A stretch of 25,714 nt of DNA from Flavobacteriales bacterium UBA1995 (lineage in GTDB: Bacteria > Bacteroidota > Bacteroidia > Flavobacteriales_D > Sanyastnellaceae), in the NCBI GenBank assembly GCA_002336475.1, contig DDCX01000108.1, positions 1-25,714 of the forward strand. Reading direction: 5' to 3'. The notes below the pieces were generated by a model that worked only from the letters and a program-made list of their open reading frames with translations, made no database searches and was not told where the DNA came from. Of this stretch, positions 17,310 through 25,204 are shown one piece after another (positions within the stretch are counted from its first letter, which is position 1; the number at the start of each line of letters is the position of its first letter). Both the position numbers and the translations under genes were made by a program.

Positions 17310-17810
17310 ATGAAACACCATTCAATCATTCCCTTGTTGGTTTTGGCTTTTGCCTTCAGCATTGCTGGCTGCAAGCCCGAAATCGAAGGAGAACTCGGCG
17401 ACCCCGTAGACAAGCGTGCAGGTTTCTTGGGTACATGGGAACTTGCATCCTTTACCCAGCAGGACTTGAACAACCCTCTCAAGGAAACGCGCGACCTGAG
17501 CAACGTTTACATCCAAGAGGGCATCGCCCCTATGCGCATGACCTTTAACGGCGACGATTCTTATTCCATTGAGCAGGAAATCGGGAGAGACTACTTTGGA
17601 CAAGGCGGCATGTGGTCTTTTGACGACCCTGCCTTTCCTACGTTTTTGAAGCTCATGGGGGAATCGGACACCCTTGAATACAACCTCGGCACGACGGTGC
17701 GGCCTTACGATGATCAGATGGCCATCGAATACCGCCGCAGCTGTGGCGAAGGTGGAGCCCTGATCGAAACCGTGATTTATTCGTTCACTTTCAACCGCAT
17801 CCCACAATGA
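17310..17810 (+). CDS. Small lipoprotein, DUF5004-like, in the SusCD operon
   Basis: The 166-residue protein has a lipobox (FSIAGC, Cys21) followed by KPEIEGELGD, an acidic stretch of the kind linked to surface display in Bacteroidota. A compact lipocalin-like beta domain follows: GFLGTWELASF, then MTFNGDDSYSIEQEIG, GMWSFDDPAFPTFLKL and a closing VIYSFTFNRI. The G-x-W..DDP..P pattern and placement resemble DUF5004 proteins encoded in polysaccharide loci. The role, probably accessory glycan binding, is inferred. Its stop overlaps the next gene's start (ATGA at 17807-17810), so translation is probably coupled. Confidence 0.75.
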   Translation: MKHHSIIPLLVLAFAFSIAGCKPEIEGELGDPVDKRAGFLGTWELASFTQQDLNNPLKETRDLSNVYIQEGIAPMRMTFNGDDSYSIEQEIGRDYFGQGGMWSFDDPAFPTFLKLMGESDTLEYNLGTTVRPYDDQMAIEYRRSCGEGGALIETVIYSFTFNRIPQ

Positions 17811-18688
17811 ACCGCATTGCAATGGGCATGGCCCTGCTGTTTACTGGCACCCTCTCCGTCTCCTTTGGACAAGCGGCCTACATTTTGCCCTCTCCGACAG
17901 CGGCAGATACAGAATGCACGCTCTATATAGACCTGTCCCAATGCCAAGACCAGCGTCTCAGCGAGATGTTGGACGTCTACCCTGAAGAGGACGTCTATCT
18001 GTGGGCTTGGAACCCTTCGGCACCTGTGGCAGGAAATGGGGACTGGGGAGACAGCGACGACCACCAACTCATGACCAAAGTGAGTGAGAAGCTGTACAGC
18101 ATCAGCTTTATCCCAACCGAGTATTTCGGGGTGGACGGACCCACCTTCTTTACCCGTGGAATCTCCTGTTTGGCCAAGTTTGACAGCGGATACGCCTATG
18201 AGGAAGAGTTTGGTGGTGAAGCGAAAACCGAAGACCTCGCAGTGGGCATTGTCCCCCAGCTCTGCAATGGCAGAATGTGTGTCTTCCCCGAAATCAGAGA
18301 AAGCGATGACTTCGTGACCTTCACTTATGACAACAACCAAGAAACCAACGCTGACCTTCAGGACCTCGATGAAGTGTACCTGCACCTGACGGCGCGGACC
18401 GATGCTTTTACGCTATACACCTTCGGCGATGATGGCGTTGCATCTACTCCGTTTGACGCGGGATCGGTGCCGGAATTGAGGATGGTTCCAGTAGAAGGAA
18501 AACCAGGATTCTTCAGCTTCACATTTGTGCCAGAGGACTTTTTTCTCGGTACACCGAGCAACATCGATCAAAGCCCCTACACGGGTGCCCCCTTGGAGAA
18601 TGGGGTGCGGTGGTACATCACAAAACCGGGCTACTCGTTTGCTGGACCGCCCCCAGCCAACAGTTTGGGAATTCTGCTGTGTGACTAA
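17807..18688 (+). CDS. Secreted protein with duplicated domain, probable starch-binding accessory (SusE/F position)
   Basis: The 293-residue protein has a signal peptide (MNRIAMGMALLFTGTLSVSFGQA) without a lipobox. Just after it comes PSPTAADTECTLYIDLSQ, matching the start of the amylase's N-terminal domain. Two repeats are visible: one around 35-155 containing KLYSISFIPTEYFGV, the second around 170-290 containing GFFSFTFVPEDFFLG. It occupies the place of SusE/SusF in the archetype, but I see no sequence link to SusE or SusF. Glycan binding is inferred from context. There is no T9SS domain, so it may be periplasmic or held by partners. It is the last gene of the susC operon; a terminator follows. 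Confidence 0.72.
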   Translation: MNRIAMGMALLFTGTLSVSFGQAAYILPSPTAADTECTLYIDLSQCQDQRLSEMLDVYPEEDVYLWAWNPSAPVAGNGDWGDSDDHQLMTKVSEKLYSISFIPTEYFGVDGPTFFTRGISCLAKFDSGYAYEEEFGGEAKTEDLAVGIVPQLCNGRMCVFPEIRESDDFVTFTYDNNQETNADLQDLDEVYLHLTARTDAFTLYTFGDDGVASTPFDAGSVPELRMVPVEGKPGFFSFTFVPEDFFLGTPSNIDQSPYTGAPLENGVRWYITKPGYSFAGPPPANSLGILLCD

Positions 18689-18729
18689 ACGCATCCATTG
18701 AAATTTTTGCTGCCCACTGGCCACCGAAG

Positions 18730-18756
18730 CGCCCGGACACGTCCCGGGCGTTTCTG
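18730..18756 (+). terminator. Intrinsic terminator closing the SusCD operon
   Basis: CGCCCGG (18730-18736) and CCGGGCG (18744-18750) form a 7-bp GC stem with a 7-base loop, followed by TTTCT. It lies 41 bases after the last gene of the operon and 19 bases before the next start codon, so the GH13 lipoprotein gene is probably a separate or read-through unit. Confidence 0.75.
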
Positions 18757-18769
18757 ATATTGTACCTCT

Positions 18770-21133
18770 ATGCTGCGCAACCTCCTCCCCTTTTCTCTCT
18801 TCTCAACCTTGATCTTGGCTGGCTGCTCTGCGCCTAAAGGCCCTGTGGAAATGATCGAAGATGTCATTCCCGGGAGCGCCATGCCGCTGCGCCTTGCAGC
18901 GGATTCCACTTGGGTGCCCCTTGCTGATTTTTGCCCTGAAAACCTGCCGGAAGAAGTGCACTGGATTCCCCAGTGGGGACAAGGCAAGGCAGTCAACATT
19001 GAAGTGCGCGACGGACACCCCGGAGTGTGGATCAATGGCCAGCCCGACCAGGGATTTGGGGCCCTTGAATTCCGTCTTGACGGGCGGTCTGCCCACGTCC
19101 CCATCTTCGCCTCCACTGAGCGCAAGGTCACTTTTACGCTGGCCGCTGATCAAGGGCAGTACGAACAGGTCTTCATCATGGGCTCATTTAACGGTTGGTC
19201 GCGCAGCCAGCACCCCATGGCCCTCAATGGTGATGGGCAGTGGCAGACCGAACTTTTCCTCAGCGAGGGACAGCATCCTTATCAATTGATCGCGGATGGT
19301 GTTGAAATGCCAGATCCCAGCAACCCAGATAAAGTGGACAATGGTTTTGGTGGCTTCAATTCGATTCTGACCATAGGGGGCAATGGCGAGCGGTTGGCGC
19401 TTTCTGCCATTGGGTTTGGTGGCAATCAAGTGCACGATGTGCGGTTGCTGGGGACACCAGGAGCTCGCGTATGGGGGTGGTGGGAAAACCACCTTTATGC
19501 CACCACTGTCATCGGGGATGATGGCACAGGCGTGGTGCGCATACCCGCCCGTGCATATGGCGCTGGACGCACCAATTTGAGGCTTTGGGCGAATGGCTCA
19601 GGAAAACCAAGCCATGAGGTTCGGATTCCTTTGATGGATGGCATTCCCATCGCTTCACCCCAACAACTGACCCGCAATGACTGGGAAAGTCAGATCCTGT
19701 ATTTCATGTTGGTTGACCGTTTTCAAAATGGGGACCGCAGCAACGACAGCCCAGTGAACGACCCTGCCGTCCTGCCCCAAGCCAATGACAAGGGCGGTGA
19801 CCTCGCTGGCATTCTCCAGGCACTGGAGGACGGGTACTTTGACAAACTTGGTGTCACCGCCCTCTGGATTAGTCCCATAACAACCAACCCGAATTCAGCT
19901 TATGGGTACTGGCAAGATCCCAGTACAGATGTGACCAGTCGGTTTAGCGGATATCATGGTTACTGGCCCATTTCAAATACGGCCATTGATCCTCGATTCG
20001 GTTCACGCAGCACCTTTGATGGCCTCGTGGATGCGGCCCACAGCAAGGACATGAATTTTTTGCTCGATTACGTGGCCAACCATGTTCACGAGGAACACCC
20101 GTTGTACAAGGCGCATCCTGACTGGGCCACTAACCTGTATTTGCCAGACGGCAGAGAAAACACACAGCTGTGGGACGACGAACGACTGACCACTTGGTTC
20201 GACACCTTTATGCCCACCCTCAACCTCGAACGGGACGATGTGGCCGAAGCCATGTCGGACAGCGCAGCCTGGTGGATTCTCAACAGCGAAATTGACGGTT
20301 TCCGACACGACGCAACGAAGCACATTCCCTTGTCCTTTTGGCGCCTCTTGACCCGTAAAATCAAGCGGCAAACAACGGACTCTGGAAGGCGGATATATCA
20401 GATCGGGGAAACTTACGGCAGTGCCGCACTCATCGGAAGTTATCTGGGTTCCGGAATCCTTGACGCGCAGTTTGACTTCAACTTGTACGACAAATCCACC
20501 GTAGCATTTGGAAAGGAAAACACCGGGTTTGAAGACCTCATTCAGGTGGCCAACGAAGGCTTAGACCAGTACGGAGCACACCACCTCATGGGCACCATCA
20601 CGGGCAACCAAGACCGGCCCCGATTCGCTTCTTTGGCAGAGGGAACGGTCCGGTGGGATGAAGACCACAAACTGGCAGGGTGGACACGCGACATTCGAAG
20701 AGACGGGGTCAGGGGCCACCAAGCCATGCGCATGCTGACTGCTTTCAACATGAGCATGCCGGGCGTACCGTGCATCTATCAAGGAGATGAGTATGCTGAC
20801 GTAGGGGGCAACGATCCCGACAACAGGCGCATGGTGCGTTTCGATGACCTCGACATAGAGGAAAAGCGGACACGAGAAATCTCAAGCCGTTGGGCAGGAC
20901 TGCGCCGCAACCGCATGAGCTTGATGTTTGGCCAGACAGAGCTCGCCGAGCCTGCACCTCAGCTGCTCAAAATCACGCGGCAATACCTCGACGAAACCAC
21001 CACTGTTTTCTTTAACCAGAGCAATGCCCCCATGCCCATTCCCAATATGGAATTCGCTACATGCCTCTTGGGACAACCCATGGGACAGCAAATCCCCCCC
21101 TTCACGGCCCTGGCTTTTGACGGCAGCCTGTAG
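18770..21133 (+). CDS. GH13 lipoprotein (neopullulanase/amylase-like) with CBM48-type domain
   Basis: The 787-residue protein has a lipobox LAGC (Cys19), an N-terminal beta domain, a glycogen-binding CBM48/AMPK-like domain (about 118-205: KVTFTLAADQ...VFIMGSFNGWS...LSEGQHPYQLIADG), another beta domain, and a GH13 barrel from about 305. Region I is LLDYVANHV; region II DGFRHDATKH with nucleophile Asp514; region III GETYG with acid/base Glu547; region IV TGNQDRPR with Asp615, where Gln614 replaces the usual His of NHD. QGDEY and the C-terminal beta domain follow. After the Cys the sequence SAPKGPVE lacks an immediate acidic cluster, so a periplasm-facing location is possible, like SusA. Substrate is probably maltodextrin, cyclodextrin or pullulan fragments. 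Confidence 0.9.
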   Translation: MLRNLLPFSLFSTLILAGCSAPKGPVEMIEDVIPGSAMPLRLAADSTWVPLADFCPENLPEEVHWIPQWGQGKAVNIEVRDGHPGVWINGQPDQGFGALEFRLDGRSAHVPIFASTERKVTFTLAADQGQYEQVFIMGSFNGWSRSQHPMALNGDGQWQTELFLSEGQHPYQLIADGVEMPDPSNPDKVDNGFGGFNSILTIGGNGERLALSAIGFGGNQVHDVRLLGTPGARVWGWWENHLYATTVIGDDGTGVVRIPARAYGAGRTNLRLWANGSGKPSHEVRIPLMDGIPIASPQQLTRNDWESQILYFMLVDRFQNGDRSNDSPVNDPAVLPQANDKGGDLAGILQALEDGYFDKLGVTALWISPITTNPNSAYGYWQDPSTDVTSRFSGYHGYWPISNTAIDPRFGSRSTFDGLVDAAHSKDMNFLLDYVANHVHEEHPLYKAHPDWATNLYLPDGRENTQLWDDERLTTWFDTFMPTLNLERDDVAEAMSDSAAWWILNSEIDGFRHDATKHIPLSFWRLLTRKIKRQTTDSGRRIYQIGETYGSAALIGSYLGSGILDAQFDFNLYDKSTVAFGKENTGFEDLIQVANEGLDQYGAHHLMGTITGNQDRPRFASLAEGTVRWDEDHKLAGWTRDIRRDGVRGHQAMRMLTAFNMSMPGVPCIYQGDEYADVGGNDPDNRRMVRFDDLDIEEKRTREISSRWAGLRRNRMSLMFGQTELAEPAPQLLKITRQYLDETTTVFFNQSNAPMPIPNMEFATCLLGQPMGQQIPPFTALAFDGSL

Positions 21134-21170
21134 GTCCGGTAAATCGATACTCAGAACGTATCCTTGCACC

Positions 21171-22553
21171 ATGAAAAATGCCCTCTTTCTGTTTGGTTTA
21201 ATGTGCGCTGGCTTGGTGCCAGTGACCTCTCTTGCCCAAGACTCCTTTACCATCGGCAACACCACACTCTTCGCCACTGACTTGGTGACAGACAGCGAAA
21301 TTCCCTGGGAAATTATCTGGGGCGGAGACGACATGTTGTGGTGCAGTGAACGGAAAGGAAGGGTGATCCGGATCGACCCTTCGTCTGGAGATTATACGAC
21401 TGTACTCGACCTAAATGTGACATTTAACGGGTCTGGAGAACCAGGGCTTTTGGGCATGGTCCAGCACCCTGACTTCCCTGAAGACCCTCGGGTGTGGTTG
21501 GTTTACTGCGATGGTCAAAACAGCGTTTCGGAGCACCTGAGTGTGTTTGAGTGGAACGGGACTGAGTTGGTGAACGAGCAAGAGCTGTTGACCCTTCCCG
21601 GTGCGCAGATTCACAACGGCAGCCGTCTGCTTTGGCTCCCCGACAACACCATGCTGATGACCACAGGTGATGCCGGTGATACTGGCAACAGCCAAGATCT
21701 CGAAAGCCTGAACGGGAAAATCCTTCGCCTGAATCCCGACGGCTCTATTCCCGAGGACAACCCCTTTGGCCCAGACAGCTATGTCTACACATGGGGCAAT
21801 CGGAATGCTCAAGGGCTGTGCATCGGACCAAATGGGCTGATTTACGCCTCTGAACACGGTCAGAACCAGGACGACGAATTCAACCTTGTTGAAGCCGGTC
21901 GCAATTATGGCTGGCCCACCGTTCAGGGTGCTTGCAATGCGCCCTCCGAAACTGCGTTCTGCGCTGAATGGGATGTGGTGGAGCCTTTGTTGGCTTGGAC
22001 CCCTTGCATCGCCCTCAATGGTTTGGAGTATTACACCCACGAAGCCATTCCTGAGTTCCAAGGAAAAATCATGATGGGTGTGATGAGCGGATTCAACGAC
22101 CCACTCCCAGGCCGATTGATTCTGATTGGACTTGCAGAGGATGGTTTGTCCGCGGAAAGTCAAGAGGCTTTTTTCGGCAGCTACAACCAGCGGATTCGCG
22201 ATGTGGCCGTCAACCCTTACACGGGTGCCTTTTACTTGGCGTTTAATGGTCAATCCTACCCTGGCAACCCTCCCAACATCATCAAGGAATTCAGCACTTC
22301 TGACCCTTCACTTGTACCTACCCCGGTGGTCAAACCATTGCTGATTCAGCCTGTTCCTGCCCGCAACAGCGCCACCATTCTCGCCACAGATGGGGCGGTT
22401 GGTGGACCTTTGGTTATCCGCGACATGACCGGACGGGTGGTCTATGAAAGTCAAGTGCCTTCGGTGCAGTTTGACATCGACCTCAGCGGTTTCACTGCAG
22501 GGCGCTACATCGTCTGGACTGCCATCGGCGCAGCGGACTTGTTGGTCCACTGA
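21171..22553 (+). CDS. PQQ-type soluble glucose/sorbosone dehydrogenase with T9SS domain
   Basis: The 460-residue protein has a signal peptide (MKNALFLFGL...TSLAQ), then a six-bladed beta-propeller of the GSDH family: IPWEIIWGGDDMLWCSERKGRVIRI, GLLGMVQHPDF, AQIHNGSRLLWLPD (His148 aligns with the catalytic base), LNGKILRLNPDGSIP, TWGNRNAQGL, YASEHGQNQDDEFNLVEAGRNYGWP. The C-terminus from about 388 is a T9SS sorting domain (IQPVPARN...VIRDMTGRVVYES...GFTAGRYIVW). Family members oxidise aldoses outside the cytoplasm with PQQ and calcium. Some relatives have other functions, so sugar oxidation is probable, not proven. It lies 37 bases after the GH13 lipoprotein gene, with no terminator between. 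Confidence 0.88.
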   Translation: MKNALFLFGLMCAGLVPVTSLAQDSFTIGNTTLFATDLVTDSEIPWEIIWGGDDMLWCSERKGRVIRIDPSSGDYTTVLDLNVTFNGSGEPGLLGMVQHPDFPEDPRVWLVYCDGQNSVSEHLSVFEWNGTELVNEQELLTLPGAQIHNGSRLLWLPDNTMLMTTGDAGDTGNSQDLESLNGKILRLNPDGSIPEDNPFGPDSYVYTWGNRNAQGLCIGPNGLIYASEHGQNQDDEFNLVEAGRNYGWPTVQGACNAPSETAFCAEWDVVEPLLAWTPCIALNGLEYYTHEAIPEFQGKIMMGVMSGFNDPLPGRLILIGLAEDGLSAESQEAFFGSYNQRIRDVAVNPYTGAFYLAFNGQSYPGNPPNIIKEFSTSDPSLVPTPVVKPLLIQPVPARNSATILATDGAVGGPLVIRDMTGRVVYESQVPSVQFDIDLSGFTAGRYIVWTAIGAADLLVH

Positions 22554-22561
22554 TCCTGCCG

Positions 22562-24523
22562 CTAGCGCGCCGGCAACACCGTCAATGTGGTGCGCCGGTT
22601 TTGTTGCCTCGCTTCTTCAGAGCTTCCCAATACAGCGGGCTTGGTCTGGCCGTACCCCTTGGCAACAAGTTGGTCGGCCGCCACGCCCGCTTTTTGGAGT
22701 GCGGCTTTCACGGCCTCAGCGCGCTGCTCAGACAGGGCCATGTTTTCGGCTTCTGAACCCACATCATCGGTGTGGCCGCCTACCTCCATGACCACATTTG
22801 AATGTGCCGAAAGCCAAAGTCCGACCCGCTCCAGTTCCACATTGGATGCCGGATCGAGTGCAGCGCTTCCGCTTTCAAAAAAGACATTGCGCAAGACCGC
22901 TTCACTGCCCACTTTCAATGGGTCTAAGGCGAAGTCCCGGACAAGCCGACCCTGCCATTGACCGGGTTCAATCCGTTCAGACACCAGCATGTGCCCGGCG
23001 GCCTCTGCCATCACAACAAAAGACCGATCCAAAGGAACGGGGACATGGTAGCGGCCATCGGCCGTGGCGATGGCTTCAGCAAAGGGTGTTCCACTGTCAC
23101 TTTCCAAGAGCCGGATGCGCGCATCCTGAAGGGGCACCCCTGCGGTTGATTCCAATTGACCTTCCATTGCAGCCGTAGCCTTGGCCGCAACTTCAAGTGG
23201 TAAAGTGAGTTCATGCAAATCAAGCTGTCCATCGATGGAACGGCTGAAAAATCCGGTCACACCATCGGACGACACCACCAAGCCGCTTTCGTCTTCAGGC
23301 GTATTGATGGGCCACCCCAGGTTCATGGGACTCCCCCATTTGCCGTTCTCCTTCATCGAACACACAAACAGATCCATGCCCCCCATGCCAGCCCTGCCGT
23401 CAGATGCGAAATAGAAGTGCTGGCCATCGGGATGGATAAAGGGGCGCATTTCTTTTCCATTTGAATTGACCTCCCCTCCCATTCTGTAGGCTGTACCCCA
23501 TGCACCTTCTGGATTCCGACGGGCTGTGAAAAGGTCGTATTTACGGCTTCCCGAACGGCCGGACCCTCGCGTAAAAAACAACTGCTGCCCGTCGGGACTC
23601 AAGCAAGGTTGGCTTTCCCATCCTGCAGTATTCACCGAGCTCAAGTTTTGGGGCTTTCCCCAGGCTTGTCCTTCTCGCTGGGCGAGGTACAAATCGCAGC
23701 TGCCTTTGTGCGGCCCCTCCCCATTGCGATCCGCATCCCGGCACACGGTAAAGCAGATCGTCATGCCATCTCCAGATAGCGCAGCAGCACCCTCATTGTT
23801 CAGGGTGTTCAGACCGCGCAAAGGCTGCGGAACGGTCCATCCATCGCCATCTCTTCGGGTGACAAACATGTCTTCCTGCCCTTGCCGCCAACGTGCATCT
23901 TCTAATCTGCGGGTAAATACCAGTGCCTCCCCTGCCAGCCAAACACTGGGGAAATATTCATCCTCGTTGGAAGAAACTGGTGCAGGCAAAGGCCTGCTGT
24001 TCAACGGCACTGGATGGGCCAGAGCCTCTGACATGAATTCAGCATCCTTGAGCACAGCTTCCACAGCATCGAGATCTGGTCCCTCTGCTACCCCAGGGAT
24101 TTGAGTCATGGCACTCATGGCCTTTTTCATCCCTGCAGGGTCGAGGTCAAACCGTGCGGCTTCCGCCCATGAAAAATGATCCCTAATCCAATCGGCCCCA
24201 TAACGCGTCAGGTAATGGGCATAGTGGTCTCTCGCCGCAGAGAAATCTCCCCGATCAAAGGACATGGCCGCCACTACCCGCTCTGCTTCCGCAAAATCAG
24301 GATCGATTTCCAAGGCTTTGGTCAGGTCCTCTTGAACCTGCTCCAAATAACCTTCCGTGTCAGTGCCGGGAACCATAGCGGCGCGGCTTGCTTCCATGGC
24401 GCGTCGGTACAGTTTGATGGCCTTCTTGCTTTCTGTATGAAAACGAGTTCCCGGCTGTGCCAGGACCCAGTGTGGGCCAACCGATACCAACAACAACAAG
24501 AAAGCGGTGCGCAATCGAATCAT
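22562..24523 (-). CDS. PorE-like OmpA-family protein (TPR, beta-propeller, CRD, OmpA)
   Basis: The 653 residues show four parts: signal peptide (to about 22, VLAQ); TPR-like helices (about 30-165, e.g. DLTKALEIDPDFAEAERVVA); a WD40-like PD40 propeller (about 185-440; DEYFPSVW, ESQPCLSPDGQQLFFTR, EMRPFIHPDGQHFYFASDGRAGMGGMDLFV, EDESGLVVSSDG); a carboxypeptidase-regulatory-like domain (about 452-525); and a C-terminal OmpA peptidoglycan-binding domain (545-650; VGGHTDDVGS, NMALSEQRAEAV). That order is the one described for the T9SS component PorE. It lacks the lipobox Cys, and Flavobacteriales carry several paralogues with this layout, so a T9SS role is likely but not certain. Either way it should tether an outer-membrane assembly to peptidoglycan. 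Confidence 0.85.
   Translation of the reverse strand: MIRLRTAFLLLLVSVGPHWVLAQPGTRFHTESKKAIKLYRRAMEASRAAMVPGTDTEGYLEQVQEDLTKALEIDPDFAEAERVVAAMSFDRGDFSAARDHYAHYLTRYGADWIRDHFSWAEAARFDLDPAGMKKAMSAMTQIPGVAEGPDLDAVEAVLKDAEFMSEALAHPVPLNSRPLPAPVSSNEDEYFPSVWLAGEALVFTRRLEDARWRQGQEDMFVTRRDGDGWTVPQPLRGLNTLNNEGAAALSGDGMTICFTVCRDADRNGEGPHKGSCDLYLAQREGQAWGKPQNLSSVNTAGWESQPCLSPDGQQLFFTRGSGRSGSRKYDLFTARRNPEGAWGTAYRMGGEVNSNGKEMRPFIHPDGQHFYFASDGRAGMGGMDLFVCSMKENGKWGSPMNLGWPINTPEDESGLVVSSDGVTGFFSRSIDGQLDLHELTLPLEVAAKATAAMEGQLESTAGVPLQDARIRLLESDSGTPFAEAIATADGRYHVPVPLDRSFVVMAEAAGHMLVSERIEPGQWQGRLVRDFALDPLKVGSEAVLRNVFFESGSAALDPASNVELERVGLWLSAHSNVVMEVGGHTDDVGSEAENMALSEQRAEAVKAALQKAGVAADQLVAKGYGQTKPAVLGSSEEARQQNRRTTLTVLPAR
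22570..22606 (+). terminator. Intrinsic terminator for the dehydrogenase, inside the convergent gene
   Basis: CCGGC (22570-22574) pairs with GCCGG (22594-22598), and CACC (22577-22580) with GGTG (22589-22592), with a small internal bulge; TTTTGTTG follows. It reads as a plus-strand terminator 16 bases after the dehydrogenase stop. It lies within the last codons of the minus-strand OmpA-family gene, whose stop is only 8 bases from the dehydrogenase stop. Confidence 0.6.
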
Positions 24524-24592
24524 GGGAAAAGTTTATGCTTAAGCAGAACGCCAAGATGGGGCCAATCGCACCACAGCAACGAAATTTGTGCC

Positions 24593-25084
24593 GTGCGAAT
24601 TGGACTTATTAGCGACACCCACGGCCACTTGGATGAACGGATCTTGCATCACCTTTCTTCTTGTGACGAAGTATGGCATGCCGGAGACATCGGAGACTTT
24701 CGGGTTACCGATGCATTGGCCACTGTGGCGCCCCTTGTTGCGGTGCATGGCAACATCGATGATCATCTGATGCGCCGGACATTCCCCGAACACCAGCACA
24801 TCGAACGCGAAGGATGTCGCATTTGGATGACCCATATAGGTGGGAGGCCTGGTCGATACGCCAAGGGCATTCGCAGTGGTCTCTTGGCCCACAAACCGGA
24901 CATCTTTGTTTGCGGTCATTCTCATCTGCTGCTTGTGCAAAGTGTCAAGGCCTGGGGCGGAATACACCTCAACCCTGGCGCGGCTGGAATGCAGGGCTTT
25001 CACAGAAAGAGAACCTTGCTCCGATTTAACCTCGCCAACGGTCAGATTCTCGCTCCAGAAGTGGTGGAATTGGGACAGAAATGA
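24593..25084 (+). CDS. YfcE-type metallophosphoesterase
   Basis: A 163-residue calcineurin-like phosphoesterase of the YfcE/MJ0936 group, hydrolysing small phosphodiesters with two bound metals. The metal motifs are in order: ISDTHG (Asp8, His10), HAGDIGD, HGNID, MTHIGG, CGHSH, and GIHLNPGA near the end. The start is GTG 24593, giving MRIGLISDTHG; no in-frame ATG lies close upstream, and the long upstream open frame overlaps the divergent OmpA-family gene. The two genes diverge across about 70 bases. Its physiological substrate is unknown. Confidence 0.9.
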   Translation: MRIGLISDTHGHLDERILHHLSSCDEVWHAGDIGDFRVTDALATVAPLVAVHGNIDDHLMRRTFPEHQHIEREGCRIWMTHIGGRPGRYAKGIRSGLLAHKPDIFVCGHSHLLLVQSVKAWGGIHLNPGAAGMQGFHRKRTLLRFNLANGQILAPEVVELGQK

Positions 25085-25090
25085 TCTGGC

Positions 25091-25121
25091 ATTGTCGTCC
25101 GCAAAAGATGTCGTAAACTTG
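25091..25121 (+). promoter_or_regulatory. Candidate rho promoter
   Basis: ATTG (25091-25094), then 19 bases, then TAAACTTG (25114-25121). This fits the Bacteroidota pattern of a -33 TTG and a -7 TAnnTTTG with one mismatch and correct spacing. Transcription would begin near 25127, leaving a leader of about 78 bases before the rho start codon. Confidence 0.5.
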
Positions 25122-25125
25122 TAAC

Positions 25126-25204
25126 GCACCGCAACGGTGCAAAGCCTTCGGGCTCCCTCAGGGAAATTTGAACGCAGAGTTGCCCACGCAAGTGGGACCC
25201 CCAC
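25126..25204 (+). ncRNA. Structured 5' leader of rho with a possible alternative pairing
   Basis: Four hairpins sit in 71 bases: GCACCG/CGGTGC (25126-25140), AGCC/GGCT closed by TTCG (25143-25154), CCC/GGG (25155-25163), and CCCAC/GTGGG closed by a GNRA-type GCAA loop (25183-25196). The last GTGGG (25192-25196) could instead pair with a second CCCAC at 25200-25204, immediately before the ATG. This suggests a cis-regulatory leader, perhaps for Rho autoregulation. The first hairpin could also mark the end of the phosphoesterase transcript. Confidence 0.5.

Noticed and set aside
21411..22253. Minus-strand 280-residue frame
   Set aside because: Antisense shadow of the PQQ-type dehydrogenase, no domain motifs.
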